This document shows, one piece after another, positions 1-12,639 of a stretch of 64,000 bases of DNA. The first letter of the stretch is position 1, and each line of letters opens with the position of its first letter. Source of the DNA: Atherix ibis (lineage: Eukaryota; Arthropoda; Insecta; Diptera; Athericidae); assembly GCA_958298945.1 (NCBI GenBank), contig OY282605.1:116618267-116682266 (forward strand), read 5' to 3'. A program made the translations under genes and the position numbers. The notes under the pieces were generated by a model, which did not search any database, was not told the origin of the DNA, and saw only the letters and a list, made by a program, of their open reading frames with translations.

Positions 1-19
1 GTTAACGCAGACAATCCTT

Positions 20-170
20 AAACTTTAGAGAATTTAAAAACCAACATTAGTAATAGCCGAATTACAATTCGAAATGTGCGAAAAAGTCATCAAATAACTT
101 TTAACAAGTATCGAGTACTGCATATACTCGTGGTAAACATTTGAATGATGTTATATTCCATGCATAATGG
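20..170 (+). mobile_element. 3' end relic of a rosa-type (DD41D) Tc1/mariner element
   Basis: This stretch matches, with many changes, the 3' end of the better copy at 4395-4545: a run of bases for 'LKTNIR-VIAE' and then for a 'SLLNDIMF'-like C-terminus. No open frame survives. It is the tail of the transposase only; nothing of the upstream part lies in the window. The assignment rests on similarity to the other copies here (3880-4560, 29370-30120, 38291-39209, 62590-63060). Confidence 0.55.
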
Positions 171-1492
171 CAAGGTTAAAGTAAAATTATAAAATAAAAA
201 TTTCATCTAAATCTGAATTTTAAGTATAAATTATTTAACTCAATAAATTTTACTAGTAAATATGACTGAAATGATTTTTTTTTCATAATTAATAAATTGG
301 TTTCGTTTCATTATGGCAATTAGGAGTCAAATTTGTTTTATATTAAAAAATCGACAAACATTTTTCAACTTAAAACAATTTACGACAGTAAAAACAAACT
401 CTAACAATTCACAAACCCAATTTAAAATAAAAAAATTCAAGGTTTTTAAAGATATTTTTCCAATGTTCTTAAAGTGTTTTTAACAGCCAAAATATAGCGA
501 TATTTTTATACTCATAATTTTCATAAACTCGTCCATTTTACACCCTTTCAAAAAAAATTATTCAAAAGAAAATAATAAATGATGATAAGCAAAATAAATA
601 AATTAATACATTCAATTTTATTATACTCGTATTACAATAAAATGATGCATATTTGTACCAATTTAATGTTAAATGAATTGACGTTTTTCAATAGTAACGA
701 GGCAAATGACAAATAAAAGATAACTTTTACGACTATAATAATTACAGGCAATTCTGATATTCCAAAACTTAATATGCAAAGACAATTTGATGTTCATGTG
801 AAATCTACAACATAATAAATTGCACAATTACTGATAATAAATGCACAAGATCAACTGTTCTTATTTCCAGTAAGTTATTGACTTGGACACTATTCAAATG
901 TCATAGCAAATAAATATTTAATTAGGAAAATTTCATTTTTTTTCCCAATATTTTTATGATTTTAAATGAACATTAAATTTAAATATATAAAATTTTATTT
1001 ATTATATTTCGTAAAAACAACAACAAAAAAAATGTCTTGTTTTTTTAGGTTAGTTACAGTTTTGAGGTTATGTCGTCGAGCAGATTGCGAATAAACAATT
1101 TTAGCATTGAACGTACGGTTTTTTTTTACGCAAGGCAGTATATGGTATATACACTGCAGGATAAAAATATGCGGCCATCGACATAACAACATAATTTGTA
1201 GAAACCTTTTTCCAATTAAAATCTTAATAAATCAAAAACTTATTTATAATATATGGAGAAGTAAAAGAAATAAAAGTTTAAATATTATATTATTTTCTGA
1301 AATAATAAAAAAAATTAATTCGAAATATATATATTATCCCTTTTTTGCCGTAACAGGGCAAGTACGATTTGTGGCAGAAAAGTAAAGAGACCAATCTGAC
1401 TCAATCCTTATCACCACCCCCCCCCTCTCCCCTTACCAGATAACTTTATATTAGTCCCTCAATCTCATCCGGTAACTAAGCGACCCTATCGA
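171..1492. other. AT-rich stretch without recognised gene
   Basis: Only short, low-complexity open frames occur on both strands. A pyrimidine run with a C tract lies at about 1415-1435. I see no conserved motif, RNA gene or terminal repeat. Confidence 0.5.
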
Positions 1493-1690
1493 GCGTGATA
1501 AATGAAGTTGCGTTTTCGAGCTCCGATAAAATTGTGTTCTAAGTTTGGAGAATTGGCAAGAAACAGTAGAAGACGAACCTCGCTCAGAGAGTCCTTGAAC
1601 ATCGAAAGTTGATGAAAATGTGGAACAAGTTTAGGGCTCTTGTGAGGTTAGACCGTCGATTAACTTTGAAGGTGATGAGTAGTGAGTAAT
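1493..1690 (+). mobile_element. mariner-type transposase fragment (second HTH region)
   Basis: A broken plus-strand frame reads 'NWQETVEDEPRSESP', a stop, then 'DENVEQVRALVRLDRRLT'. This is the linker and second helix-turn-helix region of transposases of the mariner group annotated as GVQW3/SETMAR-like ('ENVxKVRxLVRxDRRLT'). Neither the catalytic domain nor terminal repeats are recognisable nearby, so it is a small orphan fragment. Confidence 0.6.
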
Positions 1691-3377
1691 AAGTTCAAAA
1701 AATGGCTTCTTCACGTAAGATCGAATTTAGATACTCAACCATAACAACTTAACTCATCCCTGTTACATGAGTTTTTGTCGAAAAAAAAATATTTTTATAA
1801 ATTCCAAACCATTCTATTTGGCTTATCATAGCCCGTGTGACATAATTTTGTTAACCTAAGATCAGAATACACTTGTAATGACGCCTTCTTGATATTTTTG
1901 GTAGCATCCAAAGAATACGCACCCCTATTTGTAGCAGGTAAAAATAAATGTTAAATTACTATGATGCTGTTTCGATTAGTCCAAGATATAAAGAAATAAT
2001 TTATATTTATACAGGATAGAACCATAGAACATTATAAACTAAATAACAATTAGGAGAGTTAATTTAACAAAGATCGGAAGTCATCAGAGTTTACCACGAT
2101 CTGATAGGCCCAAACTTAATACTTAAAGCGAGGATCCAGTGAAATAAATCAGAGACTTACAGCATCGGTTCAAATTAAATTTAATTCAAAGACATTTGTT
2201 AGTTGAAAAAAATTATTTTAAAAATAAATTAAAAACATTTTGCTTTTGTTTCTCATTTTCATATAATTTTCTGTTTAAAACTAACAAATGTCTTTGAATT
2301 TTCTGCTTATAAGTAATAATTATTTGGCATACTTTTTCGTCTGCAGTGTACATACACGTATGTACATTATCAGATTCCACATTAGGTACTCAGTTTATTA
2401 GATTCCACATTTGATATGGCTTCTATGTGAGAAAATCTCTTGATATTTTTAGAAGTTTTATAGAAAAATTATGTTTAATATGAAAATTATTGACAAAATT
2501 TAAAAACACATAAAAAAGATTATAAAATTTATTTTTTATTCGGAATGTGCACATACACATATGATGGACTTTAAATGCTTTGTTTGTTTGTATGTAAGAT
2601 GTCTGAGATAAGAGCCAGAAGCCATTTTGTAGCGCCATGACTATGAGGCCATTTGGTGATAAATTGACTTAAAATTTTACTGAACAAACTTGGGGACAGT
2701 TAATTTTTCATCTCAGTCATTATATGATTTACTTATTATTATTATTATTATTTTACGATAATAACCTTCAAATGAATAAAAATAATTTAGATAACTGACA
2801 GTATATAGTTTCATCTAAATTATTCAAAATAGTTAGAAAAAAAAACAAAACAAAAAACATAATAAAAAAATTAGTATGCAAAAAAGGTGTCATAATTATT
2901 CTAATCTGCACTTGAAGATATAAAAAAAATATTTAATGCTATCTTACGGAAAATTTGCAAACAATGAAAAATGTGCAAAGTTTTGCTATTGTAGTAGACG
3001 AATGCAACTACGAGTATAATAATTGCCTACTTACAACAGGAAATAATAATTAATACTAAGTAGAATTGGAAGTAAGCAGAAATTTTAAGTATGTTTTTAA
3101 TTATTGTACGCCAAGAAAATTCAGTTCTACGTGTAATTAATTCTTTGATTAAAAGCATCTTTAGATAACTTTTTGCATCTTTCATGATTATTTTGTTTTC
3201 GATTAAAAAAATAATTATTTTTCTGACTAAAATTCCTCAATTAATTATTCTTTCTATAACTAAGACAGATGTTTTTTAGTATAAAATTGAAATAATATTC
3301 CAACAATAAGAAAATTTAAAATATTTTTTTTTTTTTAAATGCATTTAAGCAACTATTAAAAAACATTCAGTTAGATA
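1691..3377. other. AT-rich stretch with one inverted repeat
   Basis: No gene is recognised. It contains the 22-bp inverted repeat at 2183-2300 (listed separately), a short ATT microsatellite near 2736-2752, and a repeated phrase 'agattccacatt' at about 2370 and 2400. Confidence 0.45.
2183..2300. repeat. Inverted repeat, 22-bp perfect arms, 74-bp spacer
   Basis: The left arm 2183-2204 (begins aattcaaagacatttg) and the right arm 2279-2300 (ends caaatgtctttgaatt) are perfect reverse complements. The spacer is AT-rich. No transposase or TA duplication is visible, so it may be a degenerate MITE, a hairpin RNA source or a replication foldback. Confidence 0.7.
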
Positions 3378-3615
3378 ATGAATTTTAAGTATATTTCCGC
3401 GGGTTACGTATATTCGATTTTCAATTTTGTTTGTGGCGTTATGTTGGTACTTATGTCTCTCACTTATGCCGACAAGTTCGGCCATTTTAAATGTTCAGTT
3501 AATTTTGACAGCTGCTTTGCTTGCACTTGTTTTGGCTCGTCTTCGATTTTTCGAAAATCGAATATACGTAACCCGCGGAAATTTAAAATTCGCGATACTT
3601 TTCGAACAGACCTCG
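3378..3615. mobile_element. Foldback MITE derived from the GVQW3-like mariner family
   Basis: The left part carries the 5' region of the family (ccgcgggttacgtatattcg, then a tract ending ggctcgtcttcg). At about 3547 the sequence turns back into the reverse complement of the same terminus (aatatacgtaacccgcgg ... cagacctcg), followed by TA at 3616-3617. The first ~20 bp of the left terminus are missing. No transposase remains. Confidence 0.75.
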
Positions 3616-3879
3616 TATCTTTTTCTTATTAAAGACCTGCAATTAGCGCAGGTGGAAGGTATCAAAAGGGATGAAGGGATGAATAAGGACGTATCAATGT
3701 TCTTCGCTCTTAAATATTCGCTTATTCTAGTCATTTTGGAAAACCGAATGAGTTAGAACATTCTACATTCCGCCCTTACATATTCAAACGGGCTATCCAT
3801 TTTCAAGAAGTAAACCTCCGTTATTTGACAGCTGTCAAATATATACACGTATGTCATCTAAGAAGACATTTAGTTAGTT

Positions 3880-4560
3880 TAAAGTTTGAAAAACCGGTTT
3901 TTGATGCTAACTCTTTCAACAAATTTTCTTCAGCAAAGAGACTGCTTTCTACGCTCGGTGGATAGGTTAATACGTAAAATTGACGTTAATGGGGCTCTGA
4001 AAAACCACAAATTACTGTGAAGAAGCCATTGTATCCCCGAACAGTGACTCGCAGATGTGCATTTTTTTCTGAAGGTGTCATTGACCCTTATTTCTTTGAA
4101 AATGAAGAAGCACAGATAATTCTAAATTCTATGGGATTATGACAACATATTTATTTTAGGATCTAAACTTGAAGATTTTAACCTGGACCATATGTGGTTT
4201 TAACAAAACGATATCACAAGCCATACAACATGACAAATTTTGTCTTTATTACGCTAAAAACTTCCAGGACGCGTAATTTTCAGATTTCATGATGTCAGCT
4301 GGCCTGCAAGATCATGCGATTTAACGTCGTTGGATTTTTCCTTCTAAGGCAACACAAAACATCTTGTTTACGAAGGCAATTTTCAATCTTTGGAGCATTT
4401 AAAAACCAGCATCCGTCAAGTAATTGCCGAATTATAGCTCGAAATTTTGAAAAAGTCATCAAAAATTACCTAACAAGAATCGAGACCTGTAAGAAGTCTC
4501 CTGGTAGCCTTTTGAATGATATTATGTTTGTTGCATGACAAATCTGAATTTGAAGTGTAT
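3880..4560 (+). mobile_element. rosa-type (DD41D) transposase relic
   Basis: A frame broken many times follows the transposase order: a 'NK-N-V-ENP' block near 3960-4010, 'VTVWCxFxSEGVIDPYFFEN' near 4040-4100, 'LDHMWF-QND' near 4180-4215, 'PARSCDLTSLDF' near 4300-4340 and the C-terminal 'SLEHLKTSIRQVIAEL' near 4390-4440. The second catalytic Asp is still readable in 'QND' but the frame is dead. It is a longer version of the fragment at 20-170. Confidence 0.7.
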
Positions 4561-4840
4561 TTTATTTAACTGAATAACCCATTAATTGATAATTCTTTCC
4601 TCTTCATAACTTTTGTTTTTTGTATTGTAAATATTTCTTAAAATATTTTACTACATCTCATCTTCCCAGGATTTGCTAATGAATCTAAATTTAATTTTTA
4701 TACTAAATTCCCTCCATTGTGAAGTTTTTAACACACAACGTAAATTTCTTTTATACATAAACTTATATTTTTTACAAAATATAACAAAAACTTACTTTTC
4801 CCAACGTCAACCAAAACTATGAAAGATCATAAAAGTAATA

Positions 4841-4979
4841 AAAGTATACATATTTAAGGACTTCTACGATCTTTTTTAATAACAAAGCCATAACAGATGA
4901 ACAGCTTTTCAATAAGCTGTTCATCTGTTATGGCTTTGTTATTAAAAAGATCGTAGAAGTCCTTAAATATGTATACTTT
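4841..4979. repeat. Near-perfect 66-bp inverted repeat with 6-nt loop
   Basis: Left arm 4841-4907 and right arm 4914-4979 are reverse complements along their whole length, except for one extra T in the left arm (t run at 4872-4877). The loop is ttcaat (4908-4913). Homology stops abruptly at both outer ends, and no TA duplication or transposon terminus is present. The transcript would fold to a stem of about 66 bp. Confidence 0.9.
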
Positions 4980-6779
4980 CAAGGACATAAAAGTTATTAT
5001 AATACAATGTGGTAGTCCCAAAAACATATTTTTTATTTTAAATGATTTGAAAACAAAACGTAAACTATTTTTTATTGCAAGTTTTACTGGGAAAGTATCA
5101 ATTCTTTTTATTGAACATCAAAATTTTTGAAATAAAAATTCCAAATTTTCTTTTGCATAAATTAACAAAAGAAACTGTTTAGTAAGGATCTATTTACAAT
5201 TATGTGTATTACCCGCAAGATGGCGCACGTAAGTTTATGTTGTAATAAAATTCCATGGCATACATAATTTATTCGATTTTCTTTAAGTTAAATTATATAA
5301 AAATACAAAACAATTTATATATTATTTATCTTTAAGAAAATTGATTAAAACATGTACGTATTGTTATTATTATTTCCGGATGATTAATTTTTTTTAAACT
5401 TTCATTATTTACTAGTCTCCTATGGATAATAAAGATTACGAGCGAAGCCAAATAAATAATTTATAACCTTTATAGTTTTATAAAGAATGATAAGATGACT
5501 AAATCAATTGGACAACAACAAAAATGTCGAAAAATTACTATTATTTAATGAAAAAGAACTTGATCTTCAAATTAAAATGAAACATAATAAAAAAAATTAT
5601 TGAAATAAAATATTTACGAAAAGAACTAGTCTGTCATATAGTTTTAATTTTATTTTTCATTTAATTTTTATTATTATTTTTTCTATATAACTATTTATAT
5701 TTAAGGTTACTTAATACATATACACATATATATTGTATATTGTATAATATAAGAAATGTATCTTTGTTTTCATAAAGAAAATAATAAAAAATATTCCAAA
5801 CAAAATAACAGGTTTTTGAACCTAATGAATTTATTATAAAAAATTAACGCATTAAAAAATAAAATAACAAATTGCTGAAAATAATAAACAAATAAAACCA
5901 AACATATAACTATTAAATTTCCGGTCAAACTGTTTAAATGTAATTATTAATTTAACTAATAATGAGTAATACAGCAGTAGATAGAAATAGGTTAATGAAG
6001 GCTGAATAATTGTTCAATTAAATCTGTACAAATGCACGCAATTTTTAAAAAAGAAATGGAAACCGAAACGTTTTGAAATGGAAACCGGCGTTAATGATAA
6101 TTCAAATAAATTCAAACACGCTCTTAGCTAACAAATAAAGTCTCACAAGAATATTTTCATATTAAAATCGAATCAAATTAATTATTTGGTAAAGTTAGTG
6201 TTGAGATATATTTCAATACATATTATGACATTTGCACATATTAGTACTGCCATATTCAACTATCGATTAGTGGGAAAATTACTGGAGAACCAAACTTCAT
6301 CAATTATTTTTTATACAAAAAATATTCAAAACTTAGAAATATTAGAATATAATTATTTATAAACTAAAAAACAATTATGAGAGTTAATTTAACAAAGTTT
6401 TTTTTATCTTTAAAAATGTAATTATTATATGTGCCGGAAATGTATTTAAAAAAAAATTTTATTGGTTTTTATAGAACAATTTTCAAATAGTTTTTTCACC
6501 CGCTCTCTACCTCTCTCTTGTGGTTTCGGAATGTCTCGACATTTCTAAGTATTTATTTTCTTTCATAATTTTTTTTTCTTTGGTTTTCATATAAAATTAT
6601 TTTTTATCTTTTTTTCAGAATGTTTTCTATTTTTTTCTTCAAGCATTTTTGTTTAAACAATTTTTTAAATATAGCGGATAAAAATTTAAAATATGAGAAA
6701 ACAAACATTTAATTAATTACTTTTTCGCGAGATGGCTACACCACTGATCAAATAAGTTTAGACTTGCGCTCGTTGGAAA
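4980..6779. other. AT-rich stretch without recognised gene
   Basis: Extremely AT-rich; open frames are short and of low complexity. I see no splice-linked coding, RNA gene or terminal repeat. Confidence 0.45.
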
Positions 6780-7860
6780 AGTGACATTCCGTATACTTAA
6801 AAAAAATTCTTTGTCGATTCAGTAGTGAGTTATAGGATGTAAAAAAAGGAAGTTACCGAAGACAAAATTCGGTATATTTTACAATTTTGCTTTGATAAAG
6901 ACAAAAATGCAAGCCAGGCAACTGAAATTGTGAATGGTGTTAATTGCCCCGATACTGTGACAGCCAATTATGCGTAATTTTGGTATCGTCGATTCCATTC
7001 CGGTATTTTCGATGTTAATGATACACCACCCAAAGGTAGGCCCGGCGTCGAAAATATCGAATAAATCATGCAAATGATTCAAGTAGACCGGCATGTTAGC
7101 AGTCGTAGCATCGCCCAGAAGTTAAAGATCGACCACAAAACAGTTTTAAGCCATCTGCATAAAGCTGGATTGAAAAATAAGCTCGGTGTTTGGGTGGCAC
7201 ACGAATTCAGGCAAAACAACATGATGGATTGAATTTTTATCTGCGAAAATCGACCCATTTCTTAAACGGATGGTGACTAAGTAACATACGAAAATATTGT
7301 ACGAAAACGATCTTGGTCAAAGCGCGGTGAAGCAGCTTAAACGGTAGCTAAACGAGGACTAACGGCCAGGAAGGTTTTGCTGTGCATTTGGTGGGACTGG
7401 AAAGGAATTGTCTAGTATGAGCTACTTCCCTATAGCCACACAATAAATTCGGACCTCTACTGTTAACAATTGGACTGTTTGAAACTAACGATTAATCAGA
7501 AGCGACAAAAATTGGCAAATCGGAGTGGTGTTGTGTTACATCAAAACAACGCCAGACCATAGTGACTCGCCAGATACTCTGTGAGCATGGTTGGGAAGTT
7601 GTATTCCATCACAACAAGTCTATAGTGACTCGCCAGAAACTCTGTGAGCATGGTTGGGAAGTTTTGATGCATCCACCTTATAGTCCGGACCTGGCACCAA
7701 GTGCAAAGAAATTGGCATCAATAGAAGATTGTGAAAATCTTTATGACTTTACCTTTAAAATGGCAACAAATTATTTAAAAAACGCTGCATATTTGACCCA
7801 AATCGGACAATTCGAACAATGTTAAATAAAGTTTTGAAATAAACGTAAAAATAATAAATT
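6780..7860 (+). mobile_element. mellifera-like mariner, decayed
   Basis: The conceptual translation from about 6845 runs through 'KIRYILQFCFDKDKNASQ', 'FHSGIFDVNDTPPKGRPG', 'VDRHVSSRSIAQKLKIDHK', 'VLLCIWWDWKGIV', 'GVVLHQNNARP', 'GWEVLMHPPYSPDLAPS' and ends 'YLTQIGQFEQC' before 7825. There are at least eight stops or shifts. The second catalytic Asp has become Asn (HQDN to HQNN), and a ~60-bp segment is duplicated (7560-7603 and 7624-7667). Clear TIRs were not found. The 'VTRQKLxExGWEVL' signature places it with the mellifera-type mariners. Confidence 0.8.
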
Positions 7861-9212
7861 TTTTTCCCCTAAACCAATATATAAAAATGAATGTTTGACT
7901 ATAGACTCCTAAACAGCTTAACGGATCATCAATAAAATGTGTATATTAGGGTTTTTGGGTACGGGGAATATTTTTACGCTGCCCATTTTGCGCTTACTGG
8001 TCGCCAAAATGGCATTGTAGTGCAACTATTTAAAAAAAAAATGTTTTTCGTTTCTTTGCGTTTTTTTCGAGCGGTTTTATCGTTTTTTTGCATTTTTTAA
8101 TTTAACAAATTACATTTGTTTGCATTTTAAACATTTTTTGTTTGTTTTTGTATTTGCCTCAACTATTTGTAAGTTTTTACGATTTTTTTAAAATACTTAA
8201 TTTTTTAAGTCTTATATGACTTTTATTTATTCATTTATTTATATTCTTTCAAACAATGGCAAATTTATTCAGGTATAATTCAGATATAAATGTGGTTATG
8301 CTTGTAACATATAGGTATAATTCAGGTATAAATGATTCCCCCCAATTTGCCCTTCAATATCTATCGACTTCAGTTTCGAGTGCGCCTTGCCTTCCCCAAT
8401 TATAATCAACAAATCCCAAAAAAACAATCGCCAAGTCTTGCTGGATTGAATATAGAAAATGCTTGTTTTGCCCAGTTACTTACTCTGGAGTAAGAACTCC
8501 AAAAAAATATTGATACCCACTTTCGTTGCAATAGCCTTTTTCAACTAAAAATATAAACCCATATGTTTTATTTATTGAGGGGCACAGCAGCGTTCATCGA
8601 GTCTTAGCTAGTTATTAATAAAAATATAATAATTAAAGTAAATTTAACAAGTTTTTGTTATGTTAAAAAATTTAATTTTTATGTGTAGAAAATGTGTTTT
8701 CAAAAAATTAATTTCTTCTCTCTTTTTGGGTTTCGAAAAATTCCCGAAATTTCTAATTCTAGTTTATTTTCTTTTTTAATTTTTATTTTTTCAATTTTTA
8801 TTCCAAATTATTTTTTAATCTTCCTTTTTATTTTTTTTTTTTGTTTATTCATTTCTGTTTACTATTTTTCTGAATCATATTTTAAATATGGCTGGGTGAT
8901 AAAAATACTATTCACAATCAATCTAGTTTTGAAGAAAAATTTTAATAGAATATTGCCTGATTTTAGTTGACATGTCGATCTTATAGAGAAAGGTTGAACA
9001 TTTTTTAGCATTATCAAAGTTTTAAAGCTTTTATTTTTTATATAGATTTGATTTAATGCAACAACAAAAAATTGGTATTATCTTGTTATAATTCGTTTTA
9101 AGTATTTATGTAAAAAATAATTTTAAAAATTGAAGTTTTGTATAAAAAAATTGAAGTTTAAATATTTTTATAAAATACTCGTTAATATACGTATACACGT
9201 ATATTGTATATA
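7861..9212. other. AT-rich stretch; possible degraded interspersed repeat at 7890-8020
   Basis: Bases 7890-8020 (gactcctaaacagcttaacg, then gggtttttgggtacgggg) resemble a phrase that recurs in many insect interspersed repeats, but I cannot place it in a class. The remainder is AT-rich; a long F/L/I-rich frame at 8692-8970 is a product of T-rich composition. Confidence 0.3.
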
Positions 9213-9214
9213 TA

Positions 9215-9408
9215 CGAGGTCTGTTCAAAAAGTATGGCGAATTTTGAATTTCCGCGGGTTACGTATATTCGATTTTGGATTTTTTGTAGCGTTATGTTGG
9301 TACTCATGTCTCTCACTTATGCCGACAAGTTCGGCTATTTTGAATGTTCAGTTAATTTTTGACAGCTGCTTTGCTTGCACGTGTTTTGGCTCGTCTTCGA
9401 TTTTTGCC
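9215..9408 (+). mobile_element. Solo 5' end of the GVQW3-like mariner family
   Basis: After TA (9213-9214) comes the family terminus cgaggtctgttcaaaaagta, then the ~190-bp 5' region through 'ggctcgtcttcgatttttgc'. Homology stops in AT-rich DNA with no transposase and no opposite end. It is either a truncated insertion or half of a foldback copy. Confidence 0.8.
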
Positions 9409-12400
9409 CATTTATTATTTATATTTAACATTTTAATGAAGAATTAAAATTTTTGTTTATTCAAAATCCTTATTATATTATTCACCTCCAATCCAAACAC
9501 CCCCCCCCCCCCCAAGGACCTAACTTCAATTATTAAATATCAGGACTAAAGGTGTAATATTTTATTTTTTTAAATCTACGAATAATTTTCAAGACGACAT
9601 TTTTATATATGCATGTATATTCGTATAAGTACACATATGTGTTCATGTGTGCATTTACTTTTCAGCAAACTATGTTGATTGAATTGATTTAACAAAAACC
9701 ATTTTGTGAATATAATTCAACAGTCAACAATAAAATCATTTCAACGTTCTTATAATCATGATAATGCAAAACAAACACACTCGCATGGCCTATTTTATGA
9801 ATTTTTATTTTACATACCACATACATACACATGTACACATTCTTATATATGATATTAGAAATACTTTTTGATAGTACAATATAAACTATATGGACAGTCT
9901 GATTTTTAAATTACTTTCGAATCTATAAAATTATAATTTTAAGTACACATTTTTCGTATTTAAAAAAAAAAATAATAATAATAATAATTATAATAAGTTA
10001 GAAAACTATAACTGCAACAATCACTTTCTTTTCATAAACGCGCAGTAAAATATTCTAATTGAAAAAATTAGATAGATATACTAAAAAAAACTGTTTAAAG
10101 TTATTTGATTGAGTCTCCATATATTCACCTAATAAAAAAGGTCAAACTATACTGTACGAGAATGTACATAGATGTCGCCCTTGAACTTGGGTTATACAAA
10201 TGCGACAATGTGCACTATTATGAAAGGGCGCAACCTAATTTCTTAACAACCTCTCATAACACTTTTTATTGAAATAGTTTTGTAGGTTCTTTTGAAATGA
10301 AACGATATCAGATCTTGTAGTTGATTTTCTTGCCTGAACATTTAGTAATATACGTAAACACAATCTGGTCAGTAAGTGAACAATTCGAATAGTGCACTTT
10401 AATCACAAATTATTATAGTGCATATAAATCCATAAAATATTTCTTGTTGCACTCTTTCCATCTTCTGGTATCTACTTCTTCATTTATATTTCCTTCAAAA
10501 TTGTTGGGATTTCTGCCTGATTTTCATCTCAAAGTATGTGAAATTGTCTCTCGCACTTTTGTGAAAGTGTTCATAGAATTTTAAAGTTTGTTTGAACATA
10601 TAAATCTATATACTTATTATTCTTTAAGTGATCAGACACACGTTAAAAACAGTACACAATAGACTGGTACCTATACGAAAGCAATCGACAATAATCAACA
10701 TTCATCATGATCATCGTCACTCTATCCCCATCATCATTATCATTGCCTACCATTATCTTTTATAGTCAATATTATTATACGAATAAACAGCAGTAATAAT
10801 GGCAGCCATCTCAATTTTTATCAGACACAAAATCGGAATCAGAATCATTTTGTAGCCGTATAATCATGTGACACATCCCAAAAGCTGTACGGATTAAGAT
10901 CACAATACAATCCAAAGCTAAAGCCGAAGTCAAAAGCTAAAGCCAAAACGACTCCCCTGATCGCTCAATTTCATTTTGATTATTAAAGAAGTCGCTTTGA
11001 ATAACTTGATTCAAAATCATATCTGAATGGGGACTTCTTTATTATTGAATGCAAGTCTTTTTCTGGATAAAAGAAAAGCCAAACGGGCAACTACCACAAT
11101 ATGACTTCTAACGAACTGAATCTGCTTGCTTATTGACCATAACGATCAGTTTATATTTGAGAAAATCGTTTCATTTATTTATCTCATCCATATCTAGAGG
11201 GGAAGAATAACTATATATATAATATGTATGTATAATTTATTCACATATAAATTTTGGGGTACTTTTACAAATCCAATTTTGCCGGATATATTAAAATTAG
11301 CTGCAAGTATGTATTTTTTTTACGTATGAGAACTTTGGACACGTTTTTTTGAAATTGGATAAATTTTTTCTTCAAAATATAATTAATTAAAACTTTTATG
11401 TATAAAATTATTCTAAAATTTATTAAAACTAGAAGAAAACCTAAAATTTCAATGTGATTTCATATAATATTTTTGCTTTAGGAATATTCATTTTCAAAAA
11501 AACACTACTTTTTCAAATAATTTAATATTAATAAAATATTAAATAAAAATATATCATTTTACGTTGACTTCGTTTTTTTTAAACATAAATCATTTTAGTT
11601 AACTTTTAATAGAGAGCAGCACAAAAACTAAAATGTTACAAAATTTGTTTTATTATTTAAAAAAAAAAAATTAACACATTCTTACGATCCTACACAAAAC
11701 ACACCAAAATATCCAGAGTTTCCGGAATAGCAAGGATACAATATTTAAAAGAAAAATAAATTGAAAATCAAACGTCTTATATCTTATATACGTATATCTT
11801 ATAATGTTGAACGGTTTAAATTCGTCGGCGAAGCTAGTTGAACTGACTTTAAATTTTCGCACAAGTCAAGTAGTAGTGACCGGATTTAATGCATAGAAAT
11901 GGGCTGAGATATCTTAAAGTGTTTTAAAGATATTTACACAGACTAGTTCGGATATTTACGTACTTAGCTCAGAATATGCAGAGCATTCCACTACAAACAT
12001 TTACGACTACAGAAACCGAGATCAGTCGAAAGCTCAGGAAAGATCTACAATACGAAACATTCACTTGATGGCACTGGAGATCTGCTACTTAAGCTCTCCT
12101 CACCAAATTCAATGGCATTACTTAATCCGAAAATAACGATGTTCACTTGTTTTTGAGTATTTATCTGTTATATATGATAACATAACCGAACCGCATATAT
12201 AGTAATTATTATATTCCATTACAAGGTGTTTATGGTTTTTAAGTTCTCCAAATGAACTTGGCAGCAAGTTTGGTATTCATCTTCACGTAATATGTTTTTA
12301 TTTGCAAATTAGCCGCATTTTCATGCCTGTCTTATTTAGAGAAGCGTATGCCATAGACAGGGTCACACACTCTTATAAAATTTATTCCATTCTAATTCCT

Positions 12401-12639
12401 ATGCGTAAAAGTTTCAATGATTTTTTACAACTTTTAATATTTAATATATTTTGAAAAAAAGAATGTTTCGTTGATTTTTTTTAATGAGTTTTCACACTAA
12501 TTAAGAACAATATGATGTGTTCATTGTTTGTATGGAGAAGTTTAAATACTGAAGTTTCAATTATTGGTAATTTAGAAATAACCATATTCTTAAGAATAAA
12601 GTGAAAATTAGCTATATTTTATAGCAGACAACGCATCGC
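9409..12639. other. AT-rich stretch without recognised gene
   Basis: Contains a C tract (about 9500-9514), an AAT microsatellite (about 9970-9988) and a CATCAT-rich patch (about 10700-10760). The moderately complex parts at 10140-10330 and 11870-12130 show no coding or RNA signature that I recognise on either strand. Confidence 0.4.

Noticed and set aside
8692..8970. 92-codon F/L/I-rich frame that looks like a membrane protein
   Set aside because: It runs through T-rich sequence; hydrophobic codons are TTT/TTA/ATT by composition, and there is no conservation signal.
9493..9514. C tract as a possible regulatory G-quadruplex
   Set aside because: A single homopolymer run, likely length-variable, with no neighbouring gene.
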